Numbered from the stretch's first letter, positions 1 to 8,611 are shown. The stretch is DNA of 48,276 bases from Bacteroidota bacterium (GCA_012522045.1 JAAYLC010000131.1:1-48276), one strand, 5' to 3'. Made by a program: numbers and translations. Notes: generated from the letters alone by a model not told the origin.

Positions 1-1
1 A

Positions 2-64
2 CAAGTGGAAGAACGTCAAAAGAAAATGGATCAGCGGTGTTCGGGGGGCGATGCAAATTGTTAA
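2..64 (+). CDS. C-terminal end of an unidentified protein (partial)
   Basis: Frame 2 of the window edge reads an open, charged tail rich in Gln, Glu, Lys and Arg that ends in Cys-Ser-Gly-Gly-Asp-Ala-Asn-Cys before a TAA. This looks like the end of a gene that starts outside the window. Only about 20 residues are visible, so no family can be named and the frame itself is uncertain. Confidence 0.35.
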   Translation, partial: QVEERQKKMDQRCSGGDANC

Positions 65-147
65 TTTTTTCCTAAAAAATAATTATTTATTGATTTTGCC
101 TGTCTATTTTTATAGTTTACAACTGAAAAAAATAAAAAAATAATTTT

Positions 148-696
148 ATGGAAAAGAAAATTGCAATTTTAACCGAAGAAGGATTTGAAGAAATCGAATT
201 GACTTTACCCAAAGAAGCGATGGAAAAAGAAGGATTTAAAACCGAAATCATCAGTACAAAATCCGAAAAAATTAAATCTTGGAATGATGGAAATTGGAGC
301 AACGAATACAAGGTCGATCACGTAATTGAAAATGTCAATGCCTCAGATTACGATGCGCTTTTTATTCCGGGCGGCGTCATTAATCCCGACAAATTACGCC
401 GAAGTGAAGAAGCGCTGAGTTTTATCCGCGATTTTTTCTAACAGAAAAAACCGGTTGCTTCTATTTGTCATGGTCCACAGGTACTGATTTCCGCTGATGT
501 GGTAAAAGATAGAAAAATGACTTCTTTCCACTCTGTAAAAGACGATATAATTAATGCGGGAGCGAAATGGGAGGATAGTGAAGTAGTGGTAGATAATGGG
601 TTGGTTACAAGTCGTAATCCGGATGATTTGGAAGCTTTCAACGCTAAATTAATAGAAGAAATTAAAGAAGGAAAGCATTCGGAGCAACACGCTTAA
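148..696 (+). pseudogene. PfpI/DJ-1 family protein (type 1 glutamine amidotransferase-like), interrupted by in-frame TAA
   Basis: One reading frame covers a complete DJ-1/ThiJ/PfpI protein of about 182 codons, the usual length for the family, but codon 98 is TAA (439-441). Before the stop are the N-terminal beta strand (KKIAILTEEGFEEIE) and the ALFIPGG turn. After it, in the same frame, are the nucleophile-elbow motif SICHGPQ, with the expected catalytic Cys at codon 107 followed by His, and the C-terminal SRNPDDLEAF segment. Relatives usually have a Glu at the stop, so a GAA to TAA change would explain it. The first fragment (97 residues) lacks the nucleophile. Family members are proteases, glyoxalase III-like enzymes or chaperones of small cytosolic size; the exact role here is unknown. 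Confidence 0.85.
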
Positions 697-720
697 TGAA
701 CAATTTATTTTAGCTTACAG

Positions 721-753
721 AAGAGCAAAGGATTAATTAAACCATTTGCTCTT
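721..753. terminator. Bidirectional hairpin terminator
   Basis: Inverted repeat AAGAGCAAA (721-729) and TTTGCTCTT (745-753) lies between two convergent genes. A-rich and T-rich flanks fit intrinsic termination in either direction. Confidence 0.65.
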
Positions 754-760
754 TTGTATT

Positions 761-1081
761 TTACTCTTCTTCGTTATCCAATTCAATACCTTCGACCTCA
801 TCCAATTTTTTGTCATCTAAAATTTCTGAAATTGGCTCGGTGAATTCAGTTTCGTCGTAATCTTCTTCATCAAAATTTGCCATACTGTTTTCAAGTCGGG
901 AACTTACTTTTACCAAATAAATAGTATTGGCAGTTCGAACTTCTACGGCTTCAATCGTTTCGTTCTTGCTGTTCTTAAAGGTTATAATGTGGTCATCATC
1001 ATATCCGTCAGGATATTTCTCAACAAGCAGCGAAAGAATTTCGGGAGTTAACTTCTTGTAATCAACAATAACTCGTTTCAT
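761..1081 (-). CDS. Small acidic conserved protein of Flavobacteriia, function unknown
   Basis: A 106-residue protein starting at the ATG that gives MKRVIVDYKKL; a TTG nine bases upstream is a weaker start. The first 70 residues look folded (YKKLTPEILSLLVEKYPDGY, then strands with EAVEVRTANTIYLVKVS). The last 40 are very acidic (DEEDYDETEF, ending DNEEE) and probably disordered. From memory, similar proteins occur widely in flavobacteria near aroB and proline dehydrogenase and are sometimes mislabelled DNA primase; I see no primase motif. It lies 70 bases downstream of aroB on the same strand and may share its transcript. Confidence 0.75.
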   Translation of the reverse strand: MKRVIVDYKKLTPEILSLLVEKYPDGYDDDHIITFKNSKNETIEAVEVRTANTIYLVKVSSRLENSMANFDEEDYDETEFTEPISEILDDKKLDEVEGIELDNEEE

Positions 1082-1151
1082 AAAAATCAACTTTTTTTGG
1101 GGGTAAAACTATTCAAAAAAATAGCAAACAAAAGTTTTTTAAGAAATATTT

Positions 1152-2207
1152 TTAATGGTGATGGTAAAAATGAAACGCCTCATAAATGAGTGGTTCATGT
1201 ACTTCACAATCAAGAGCAAAATCGCCTAAATTTTTCATTAAAACAAATTTTATTTGTCCATTGCTATTTTTCTTGTCAAAAATCATCAAGTTTATAATTT
1301 CTTTAATTGCAGTTTCATCGAAAAATTGCTTGCTAAACAAAGAAAGGATGAATCCGGTAATTGCTTCCAATTTATCTTTTGGAAATCCGTAAATCCGATG
1401 AGAAAGATAGGTTTCCAAAATCATGCCGATGGCTATAGCTTCACCGTGAAGTAAAGGAATCTGACCTTTCCCCATAGAATAAGTTTCTATTGCATGTCCC
1501 AGCGTATGTCCATAATTTAAAATTTTTCGTTCTTTTTTTTCAAGCGGATCTTTTTCTACAATTTTTTGTTTGATCGCTATCGAATCGGGGATGATGTCGT
1601 ACACACTTTGAACATCTTCCAAATTGAGTATGGAAATTCGTTCCCATTCTCGCTCTCCTTCGATGAGGGCATGTTTTATGACTTCGGCCATTCCTGACAA
1701 CAATTGTTCTTGAGGAAGGGTATGAAGAAATTCAGTGTCAATCACAATAAGTTGTGGTAAACTAATGGTACCGATTTGATTTTTTACGTGATGTAAATCA
1801 ATACCGGTTTTACCACCAACGGCAGCATCAACCATTGCCAAAAGGGTAGTTGGAATATGGACAAACGGCATGCCGCGTTTGTATGTAGAAGCAGCAAATC
1901 CTCCGATATCGGTAATCATTCCGCCGCCAAGATTGAGAATCAAACTATTTTTATCGGCCTTTTTATGTGCGAGTATTTCCCAAATAAAGAGGGTAGTAGC
2001 AATATCTTTGTTCTTTTCGCCTGTAGGAATTCGAATAATTTCACAAACAGAGCATTTAAAATTTTTGATAAAATGAGGCAGGCAATGAACTTCAATGTGT
2101 TCATCGATAATTAGAAATACATTAATAATCTGATTTTGAGTGATATATTCTTCCAGCTTAGTCCAAGCTTCCTTTGAATAGTAAACAGTTCCGAGAGTGT
2201 TTGTCAT
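1152..2207 (-). CDS. aroB: 3-dehydroquinate synthase
   Basis: AroB converts DAHP to 3-dehydroquinate, the second step of the shikimate pathway, in the cytosol, using NAD and a divalent metal. The 351-residue length is normal. Visible are the glycine-rich NAD region (LGGGMITDIGGFAAS, about residues 93-107), the HIPTTLLAMVDAAVGGKTG block, and the metal ligands by family alignment: Glu175 in GMAEVIKHAL, His234 in GHTLGHAIE and His254 in LHGEAIAIGM. The C-terminus is unusual in ending with a short His-rich tail (FHFYHHH). It is divergent from the proline dehydrogenase gene across 77 bases that contain a good minus-strand promoter. Confidence 0.96.
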   Translation of the reverse strand: MTNTLGTVYYSKEAWTKLEEYITQNQIINVFLIIDEHIEVHCLPHFIKNFKCSVCEIIRIPTGEKNKDIATTLFIWEILAHKKADKNSLILNLGGGMITDIGGFAASTYKRGMPFVHIPTTLLAMVDAAVGGKTGIDLHHVKNQIGTISLPQLIVIDTEFLHTLPQEQLLSGMAEVIKHALIEGEREWERISILNLEDVQSVYDIIPDSIAIKQKIVEKDPLEKKERKILNYGHTLGHAIETYSMGKGQIPLLHGEAIAIGMILETYLSHRIYGFPKDKLEAITGFILSLFSKQFFDETAIKEIINLMIFDKKNSNGQIKFVLMKNLGDFALDCEVHEPLIYEAFHFYHHH

Positions 2208-2218
2208 TTTGAAAATTC

Positions 2219-2249
2219 ACAATTTAATTCGTGTCATATAAATTTCAAA
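2219..2249 (-). promoter_or_regulatory. Bacteroidota-type promoter of aroB
   Basis: On the minus strand TTTG (2249-2246) is followed after 19 bases by TAAATTGT (2226-2219), a 6 of 8 match to TAnnTTTG. It lies just upstream of the aroB ATG, in the shared intergenic region with the divergent gene. Confidence 0.45.
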
Positions 2250-2284
2250 ACTAACTATATTTATGCACTTTTATTTACATACTT

Positions 2285-3457
2285 ATGGCATCAGAAAAAA
2301 TATTTGACAATACAGAAGTTGCCTTTCAATTAAAGAGTGATTCTGAACTGGAAAGAGCGTACTTTCTTTTTAAGATGATATCAAAAGAACCGCTGGTAAG
2401 AATTGGAACTGCAGTAACCAGATTTGCTTTAAAACTTCATCTTCCTGTCGAAGGACTCATCCGTTCAACTGTTTTTGATCATTTTTGTGGTGGGGTAAAT
2501 GAAATTGATTGTATGTCGACGGTGGAGCGTCTTGAAGAAACTGGTGTTTATTCCATTTTAGATTATTCGGTAGAAGGTCAAGAAGATGATAAAGTGTTTC
2601 GGGCGACGGCCGATAAAATCTTAGACCTGACAAAATTTGCCAAGAATAAAAAGAGTATGCCGTTTTCTGTATTTAAACCAACCGGTTTGGGAAAATTTGA
2701 AATATTCAGAAAAATCACTGAAAAAGAAACCTTGTCAGAAACTGAACAAAAACAATGGTTAAACACCGTTGAATATTACGATGTGATTTCACAGGCGGCT
2801 GTCGCTGCAAATGTGTGTCTATTAATTGATTCGGAACATTCGTGGATACAAGATGCGGCAGATGATTTATGTGAGAAAATGATGGTTAAATACAACAAGG
2901 TTAAACCTCATGTATTTAATACGCTTCAATTGTATCGATGGGATCGGATGGAATATTTAAAAGCTCAACACCGTAAGGCAAAAGAAGGAGGTTATAAACT
3001 GGGCTATAAAATTGTTCGCGGCGCTTATTTGGAAGTAGAAAACGAGCGTGCTCAAGAAAAAGGATATCCCACACCCATCTGTGCCAGCAAACAAGAAACA
3101 GATGATAACTTTAATTCGTGTTTGGAATACATCATTGAAAACATCGACGATATTTCAGTCTTTATCGGGACACATAATGAGGAGAGCACTTATTATGCAA
3201 TGGAATTAATGGAAAAACACGGTTTGGAAAAAAACGATTCCAGAATATGGTTTGGGCAACTTTACGGGATGAGCGATCATATAACTTTTAATCTCGCTAA
3301 AGCAGGCTATAATGTGGCCAAATACATTCCCTTCGGACCGGTTAAGGACGTGATGCCCTATTTGATTAGACGTGCAGAAGAAAATACGTCGGTTGCAGGA
3401 CAAACCACTCGAGAACTGAGTTTGTTGTCAAAAGAAAAGAAAAGAAGGAAATTATAA
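2285..3457 (+). CDS. Proline dehydrogenase (FAD-dependent, monofunctional)
   Basis: Oxidises L-proline to pyrroline-5-carboxylate, passing electrons through FAD to the respiratory chain. At 390 residues it matches the monofunctional flavobacterial form rather than the long bifunctional PutA. PRODH barrel motifs are clear: FNTLQLYRWDRMEYL, KIVRGAYLEVENERA, FIGTHNEES, FGQLYGMSDHITFNLAKAGY and the C-terminal AKYIPFGPVKDVMPYLIRRAEEN signature that binds the substrate carboxylate through Arg residues. The next gene is convergent and begins its stop codon one base after this stop. Together with alanine dehydrogenase nearby it suggests use of amino acids as carbon and nitrogen source. Confidence 0.95.
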   Translation: MASEKIFDNTEVAFQLKSDSELERAYFLFKMISKEPLVRIGTAVTRFALKLHLPVEGLIRSTVFDHFCGGVNEIDCMSTVERLEETGVYSILDYSVEGQEDDKVFRATADKILDLTKFAKNKKSMPFSVFKPTGLGKFEIFRKITEKETLSETEQKQWLNTVEYYDVISQAAVAANVCLLIDSEHSWIQDAADDLCEKMMVKYNKVKPHVFNTLQLYRWDRMEYLKAQHRKAKEGGYKLGYKIVRGAYLEVENERAQEKGYPTPICASKQETDDNFNSCLEYIIENIDDISVFIGTHNEESTYYAMELMEKHGLEKNDSRIWFGQLYGMSDHITFNLAKAGYNVAKYIPFGPVKDVMPYLIRRAEENTSVAGQTTRELSLLSKEKKRRKL

Positions 3458-3458
3458 T

Positions 3459-3845
3459 TTAATTCTCTGAATCGTTTCGTAAAGAAGCATTTTTGATTTC
3501 AGCTACATAATCGCAAAACGAAATTTGCAGCTGAAGTTCTTTTTCCTGAATACTTCCATCGACATAATAAATTTGACACGTATCACGGCGTGTCTTGCTT
3601 TTAGAAAAATCTACTTTACCGTTTTTAAAAACAGTTTCTATAGAGGCTGTATCGATGTTGTGATGGTTAAAAAATTTCAAGCTTTCTTCAGAAAAGGAGC
3701 GGGGCGCAATTTGCAGATGTTTTAAAGTTCTTGCTTGGGGACCATAAGCACAAGACGATTTTTTCCCGCCGAGAATAAATAAAAGAATAATAATCCCGAG
3801 GACGGCACCTCCAGAAAAATAAAGCAATCGATATTTTAGTTTCAT
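3459..3845 (-). CDS. Membrane-anchored small protein, possibly DUF4258-like
   Basis: A 128-residue protein with one N-terminal membrane segment (about residues 8-26, GAVLGIIILLFILGG) and a periplasmic or cell-surface domain. The domain has the pattern FSEESLKFFNHHNID followed by a short beta hairpin with NGKVDFSKS, which reminds me of DUF4258; I cannot confirm that. Three cysteines lie outside the membrane (KSSCAYG, RRDTCQIY, ISFCDY). It sits 44 bases downstream of ald on the same strand and is probably co-transcribed with it, a pairing I believe recurs in flavobacteria. No function can be assigned. Confidence 0.75.
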   Translation of the reverse strand: MKLKYRLLYFSGGAVLGIIILLFILGGKKSSCAYGPQARTLKHLQIAPRSFSEESLKFFNHHNIDTASIETVFKNGKVDFSKSKTRRDTCQIYYVDGSIQEKELQLQISFCDYVAEIKNASLRNDSEN

Positions 3846-3889
3846 TTAAAATGAATGTTTTTGAAGTAGTGCGTTTTTCAATCAATCAA

Positions 3890-5089
3890 TTAAAAAATCA
3901 ACAAATTTAAATCATTGTAAGGAATGTCAAACCAATCTGCAATTGTTTTGTTGGTCAGAATTCCGTGGTAAAAATACAAGCCATTTTTTAAACCTTCGTC
4001 CATTCTGATGGCATTTTCAAAACCGCCATTTTCTGCAATTTTTAAAAGATACGGACTAAAAATGTTACTGATTGTCAATGAGGCACTTCGCGGGTAACGC
4101 GCCGGAATATTAGGAACTACATAATGAATGACATCGTGTTTTATAAAAAAAGGATTTTCATGTGAGGTCATTTCAGTGGTTTCAAAACAACCACCCATAT
4201 CCACACAAACATCAATAATAATTGAACCTTTTTTCATTTTTCTTACGCTATCTTCTGTAACGATAATGGGCGAACGATTCATTCCGCGGATCGCTCCAAC
4301 GGCAATGTCACATTTCTTTATAGCTTCTAAAAGATTATTGGGTTGCAGCGTTGAAGTGTGGAGAAACCTACCCACATTGTTCTGAATGCGTCTTAATTTC
4401 GTCACGGAACTGTCAAAAACACGCACATTTGCGCCCAAACCAAGTGCAGTCTTTACGGCATATTCACCCACGGTTCCGGCACCGATGACCACCACTTCAA
4501 CCGGAGAAACTCCACTGATATTTCCAAACAAAAGTCCACTGCCATTTTTTTGATTGCTCATGAGTTCGGATGCAATTAAAATAGATGCAGTACCTGCAAT
4601 TTCACTCAAAGCGCGAACAAGCGAAAAACTATTCGCCTCGTCTTTTATAAACTCAAAAGCCATGGCGGTAAGCTTTCGTTTTTCCAAGGCTTCAAAATAA
4701 GCTTTTTTTCGAGTCTTAAGTTGAAGCGCAGAAATAATCACCGAACGCGGTTTGATAAGTTTCAACTCATCCAATGTGGGCGGTTCTACCTTTAAAATTA
4801 TGGGACATTCAAAAACTTCATTACGATTGTTGGTAATGTTTGCACCTGCTTCGGAATATTCTCTGTCTGTGTAGCCTGCTTCTAATCCGGCATCTTTTTC
4901 TATAAGTATGCGATGACCGTTATTTACAATGGTTTTTACCGCATCGGGGGTCAGACAAATGCGCCGTTCCTGAAAATATGCTTCGCGCGGAAGCCCAATA
5001 AACAATTCTCCTTTAGCACGGGCAATCTCCAATGTTTCCTCCTGAGGAATCAATTGAGAGGTTGTAAATGGTGTTCTTGGACGATTCAT
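3890..5089 (-). CDS. ald: Alanine dehydrogenase
   Basis: Catalyses reversible NAD-dependent deamination of L-alanine to pyruvate and ammonia in the cytosol. It has 399 residues; the AlaDH/PNT N-terminal domain carries the GLPREAYFQERRICLTPDAV signature (substrate-binding Arg and Lys region). The Rossmann domain follows with VVVIGAGTVGEYAVKTALGLGA and the conserved DVCVDMGGCFETT segment. It is about 30 residues longer than typical Bacillus enzymes, with an N-terminal extension common in Bacteroidota. It lies 95 bases after tsaE, and that gap contains a 19-base perfect palindrome, so it is probably separately regulated. Confidence 0.93.
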   Translation of the reverse strand: MNRPRTPFTTSQLIPQEETLEIARAKGELFIGLPREAYFQERRICLTPDAVKTIVNNGHRILIEKDAGLEAGYTDREYSEAGANITNNRNEVFECPIILKVEPPTLDELKLIKPRSVIISALQLKTRKKAYFEALEKRKLTAMAFEFIKDEANSFSLVRALSEIAGTASILIASELMSNQKNGSGLLFGNISGVSPVEVVVIGAGTVGEYAVKTALGLGANVRVFDSSVTKLRRIQNNVGRFLHTSTLQPNNLLEAIKKCDIAVGAIRGMNRSPIIVTEDSVRKMKKGSIIIDVCVDMGGCFETTEMTSHENPFFIKHDVIHYVVPNIPARYPRSASLTISNIFSPYLLKIAENGGFENAIRMDEGLKNGLYFYHGILTNKTIADWFDIPYNDLNLLIF

Positions 5090-5124
5090 TGAAGATGGAT
5101 TTTCTGCGGTTTCAATTTACATAA

Positions 5125-5143
5125 TTTTATACAATGTATAAAA
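5125..5143. promoter_or_regulatory. 19-base palindrome upstream of ald (candidate operator)
   Basis: TTTTATACA-A-TGTATAAAA is a perfect inverted repeat with 9-base arms and a single central base. Its edge is 35 bases upstream of the ald ATG. With no room for a loop it is more likely a dimeric regulator site than an RNA hairpin. An Lrp/AsnC-type regulator would be a natural candidate for ald, but that is inference. Confidence 0.5.
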
Positions 5144-5184
5144 ATACTTTTCTTTTGGATATTTTCCGAAAAATACAGCCCGGT

Positions 5185-5604
5185 TTAATGATGAACAAAA
5201 GAAAGGTGACGTTTGGTGTCTTCCTTTTTTTCTAATGAAATTTTGACATACGTTTCCGGTAAAAATCGAGAAATCTTTTCAGGCCATTCTATAAAAACCG
5301 GTTGTCCGCTGTAAAAATAATCCTCAATGCCGATATCCAAGGCCTCTTCTTGATCGGTTATTCTATAAAAATCAAAATGATATACAGGACCACTTTCAGA
5401 TTCATATTCATTTACAATTCCAAAAGTAGGACTTGAAACGGTATCTTTTACACCCATTTGTTTACAGATTTCTTTAATTAATGTCGTTTTTCCGACACCC
5501 ATTCCTCCATAAAATAAATAAATTGGCGATTTTGAAGTTTGAATGATTGCTTTTGCAATTTCCGGAAGTTCCTCCAATGAATACGTACGCTCCATAATTT
5601 TCAT
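5185..5604 (-). CDS. tsaE: tRNA threonylcarbamoyladenosine biosynthesis ATPase TsaE
   Basis: TsaE is the ATPase partner of TsaB-TsaD that makes the t6A base at position 37 of ANN-decoding tRNAs. The 139-residue size is typical. It shows the P-loop GGMGVGKT (residues 33-40), the switch-like SSPTFGIVNEY, the HFDFYRI motif and the WPE motif in VFIEWPEKI. Two in-frame ATGs lie three codons apart (5604 and 5595); the longer form is given. It is transcribed in the porX-serpin-tsaE direction with a 28-base gap from the serpin gene. Confidence 0.93.
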   Translation of the reverse strand: MKIMERTYSLEELPEIAKAIIQTSKSPIYLFYGGMGVGKTTLIKEICKQMGVKDTVSSPTFGIVNEYESESGPVYHFDFYRITDQEEALDIGIEDYFYSGQPVFIEWPEKISRFLPETYVKISLEKKEDTKRHLSFVHH

Positions 5605-5632
5605 GAAAAATTGTAATAAGATAGCCTAAAAA

Positions 5633-6871
5633 TCAATCGATAGCGGGATTATCAATCGTTCCCAAAAATAAAATAGTTCCTGAATTCTTTTCCATAATGA
5701 GATAAACAAACGGCCGATCCACTTTCATTTCAATATTTGAAGGTATAGGCAGAGAAGTGGTAACCATTCCAATTCCTGTCGCAGCAGCAGCTTCCGTACC
5801 TTCTTCATCTACTTTGATGTATTCTTTGTGTTTCACTTGAGAAATTTTTGTAGCTTCACTTTTAAATAAACCAGAAAAATCTGCTTTGTTTTCAAAGGCG
5901 ACTTGCATTCCCAAATCCGATAGATTCTCGATAAGATTGTCGGCACTGTAGGAAACTTCCCATTTGGGAAGATATAATTTTACAGAAGTCGTTTCCATAG
6001 CCGATAACATCTCTGAAAACTTCTGATGGTTTAAGCTGTTAGTCAAGTCAGGTACCGATTGATTTTTTGAAGGCAGTAGAACGAACATACTAAAATCTCC
6101 TTTTCCATAGGGCAATTCAATCATTTGTAAATTTTCATTCTCCAAATAGTTGAACCTTGTGTCTTTAAACATAAAATCAGTTTCTATAGTTCCATTCGCA
6201 GTGTGAAATTCCATTACGCGGGTTAGATTTGGATTAAAGCTATGAGTCCAGGAGGCTTTAAAGTAAATTGCATTCAATAAAAACAAGACTTCACCCGGTG
6301 AAATGGATTCAATCAGCGTGGGAATTTTCCCGGATGTTTTGGTGTTGACCCAATTGTTGATTGCCTCTACAGTTTGAGGATTCTTAAAATCGGCTGCATG
6401 AATTTCAGCATCGTAAAAAGTTTGATTTATTGTTAAAAATTCCGATTTGGGAAGCAAATCATTTCGATGCCAAATGGCATTTGCCATGACGAAAGAAACC
6501 TCATCATCCAAATTCGGTATATTTTTCAAAAGTTCTGCTTGCGATTGATTCAAACGTTCCGGATTAATTTTATCCAATCGAAGCGCTTTTTGCATCGCCG
6601 ACTGTGTCGTTCCATGAGCGCCGTTATACAACATTGCCAAATCCATAAAAATACTTTGAGGACTTAAAAGTCGATTGACTTTTTCTGAATCGGAAGCAAG
6701 TATGTTTTTAAATAAATCAAATGAAAAATTATTTTGAGACGCCTGAATTGTTTCATTTTCAACCTCCATAGAATCTTGAGTTTTTTCTTGAGCAATCTGT
6801 GATTTGCAAGCCGTCATAAAAAGCATGACAATAAAACCTGCCAAAAGTGATGAAATCTTGCGCGTATCCAT
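5633..6871 (-). CDS. Serpin family lipoprotein (predicted inhibitory serine/cysteine protease inhibitor)
   Basis: A 412-residue serpin, normal for the fold. The chosen ATG gives MDTRKISSLLAGFIVMLFMTACKSQ, a lipoprotein signal with Cys in an MTAC lipobox, so the protein is probably tethered in the periplasm or outer membrane. Serpin landmarks include NAIYFKASW, EFH, MIELPYGKGDFSMFVLLP, the hinge of the reactive loop DEEGTEAAAATG (small residues at P15-P9, as in inhibitory serpins), and the C-terminal DRPFVYLI with a closing GTI. Counting 15 residues from the hinge Gly puts the scissile bond near Thr-Ser in VTTSLP (codons 5753-5758). It sits between porX and tsaE with gaps of 38 and 28 bases, suggesting one operon. 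Confidence 0.9.
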   Translation of the reverse strand: MDTRKISSLLAGFIVMLFMTACKSQIAQEKTQDSMEVENETIQASQNNFSFDLFKNILASDSEKVNRLLSPQSIFMDLAMLYNGAHGTTQSAMQKALRLDKINPERLNQSQAELLKNIPNLDDEVSFVMANAIWHRNDLLPKSEFLTINQTFYDAEIHAADFKNPQTVEAINNWVNTKTSGKIPTLIESISPGEVLFLLNAIYFKASWTHSFNPNLTRVMEFHTANGTIETDFMFKDTRFNYLENENLQMIELPYGKGDFSMFVLLPSKNQSVPDLTNSLNHQKFSEMLSAMETTSVKLYLPKWEVSYSADNLIENLSDLGMQVAFENKADFSGLFKSEATKISQVKHKEYIKVDEEGTEAAAATGIGMVTTSLPIPSNIEMKVDRPFVYLIMEKNSGTILFLGTIDNPAID

Positions 6872-6909
6872 ATCATAAAATTTTAAAGTAAAGTCAGGTC
6901 TTAACAAAA

Positions 6910-8460
6910 TTATTTTGGGGTATAAACACTGAAAGGAATAATCATTTCTTCTAAAGAAATTCCACCGTGTTGATAGGTGTTTTTGTAATAACTTACATAG
7001 TGATTGTAATTATTCGGATAAGCAAAAAAGTAATCGTTTTTTGCAAAAATAAACGAACTGCTCATATGAATACTCGGCAACTTGATTTTTTCCGGAATTT
7101 TTGCAGCCATCACTTCCTTGGGTTCATAAGACAGACTTTTTCCGGTTTTATATCTCAGATTTAAGCTGATATTCCGGTCACCAATCACTTTCGAAGGATT
7201 TTTTACATTAATGGTTCCGTGATCGGTGGTAATTATCAATTTAAAATTCTGTTGTGCTGCATCTTGAATAATATCCATTAATGGAGAATTCCGGAACCAG
7301 CTCAAGGTCAAGGAACGATATGATTTATCGGTAGAAGCTAATTCTTTTATAACTTCCATTTCAGTTTTTGCGTGAGAAAGCATATCGACAAAATTGTAAA
7401 CCACCACTGTCAAATCTTCAGTTTTATGCGCTTTGATGTTTTCTGCCAATTTTTTGCCTTGCCTTAAACTTGAAATTTTGTGATAACTCCAATTAATATC
7501 CAGACGCAATCGTTTTAATTGTGCTTCTAAAAACGCTTCTTCATATAAGTTTTTCCCGCCTTCATCCACATCATTCAACCACAAATCGGGATGTTGTCGT
7601 TCCATATCTAACGGCATCAATCCTGAAAAAATGGCATTGCGTGCATATTGAGTTGCAGTTGGGAGAATGCTGAAGTACAATTCTTCTGAAGATTTTTTGT
7701 AGGAATTCAGAATGAAAGGTTCCATAGCTTTCCATTGGTCTAACCTCAAATTGTCAATTACAATCAAAAGGGTAGGAGTATTTGAAGACAAATGTGGACG
7801 TATTTTATCTTTGAACAATGTGTGGCTCATTACGGGAGCTTCCTTAGGATTCTCAAACCATTGCGGATAATTGTCATCAATAAATTTAAAAAATTGATTG
7901 TTTGCTTCTGCTTTTTGAGATTCTAAAATTTCAGTCATTGCCGAATCTTGAATGCTTTCAAGTTCCAATTCCCAGTAAACAAGTTTTTGATACATTTCTT
8001 TCCACTCTTCAATGCTGTTGACATTTGCCAAATCCAGGGTGATTTTTCGAAATTCTTGCTGATAATTGGAAGTCGTTTTTTCTGTAATTAATCGACTGTT
8101 ATCTAAATTTTTCTTTAGACTCAGTAAAATTTGATTCGGATTTACAGGTTCTATGAGCTAATCGGCTATTTTGGCTCCGATTGCTTCTTCCATAATATAT
8201 TCCTCTTCACTTTTTGTAATCATCACTACAGGCACTGAAGCTTGAATTTCTTTTATTTCAGAAAGCGTTTCCAATCCGGTAAGTCCCGGCATATTTTCAT
8301 CCAAAAAAACAATGTCAAATGTGTTGTTTTTTATTTCTTCCAATGCTTCAGTTCCGCTTTGAGCGGTAGTCACGGAATAATTTTTATTTTCTAAAAATAA
8401 AATATGGGGTTTTAATAGATCAATTTCGTCATCTACCCACAATATTTTTATGTTTTTCAT
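6910..8460 (-). pseudogene. porX: PorX: response regulator with PglZ domain (T9SS regulator), interrupted by in-frame TAG
   Basis: PorX is the receiver-PglZ regulator of the PorY/PorX system that controls type IX secretion. The frame spans 516 codons plus stop, matching intact PorX length. The receiver has Asp10/Asp11 (ILWVDDE), phosphoacceptor Asp54 (FLDENMPG) and Thr82. Codon 101 is TAG where relatives have Tyr in ADYLIKP, and codon 104, the invariant receiver Lys before Pro, is GAA (Glu). After the stop the frame continues through VNPNQILLSLKKN into a full PglZ domain with IVIDNLRLDQW, TATQYARNAIFSG (predicted Thr nucleophile), VDMLSHAKTE and TTDHGT metal motifs. The start is the ATG giving MKNIKILW. 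The PglZ part could only be made by re-initiation (for example the TTG at 8031). Decay or sequencing error are the main readings. Confidence 0.9.
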
Positions 8461-8540
8461 ATATGTATCTTTGTTCTTTAGCAATTAAAATTTATAGAAT
8501 TGATTTTCTATTTTTATCAGTCGATAAAACGAATGCAGAA

Positions 8541-8558
8541 TTTTGAGTTAGCTCAAAA
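8541..8558. repeat. Inverted repeat in the porX/HD-hydrolase intergenic region
   Basis: TTTTGAG, loop TTAG, CTCAAAA forms a perfect 7-base stem. It lies about 55 bases before the plus-strand start and 80 bases before the porX start, between divergent genes, so a terminator role makes little sense; an operator or a 5' leader hairpin is more likely. Confidence 0.4.
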
Positions 8559-8611
8559 ATAGCGCCGAATTTTTAAAAACCTTCGCTTTATAGCTTAATT
8601 TAACGTTAAAC

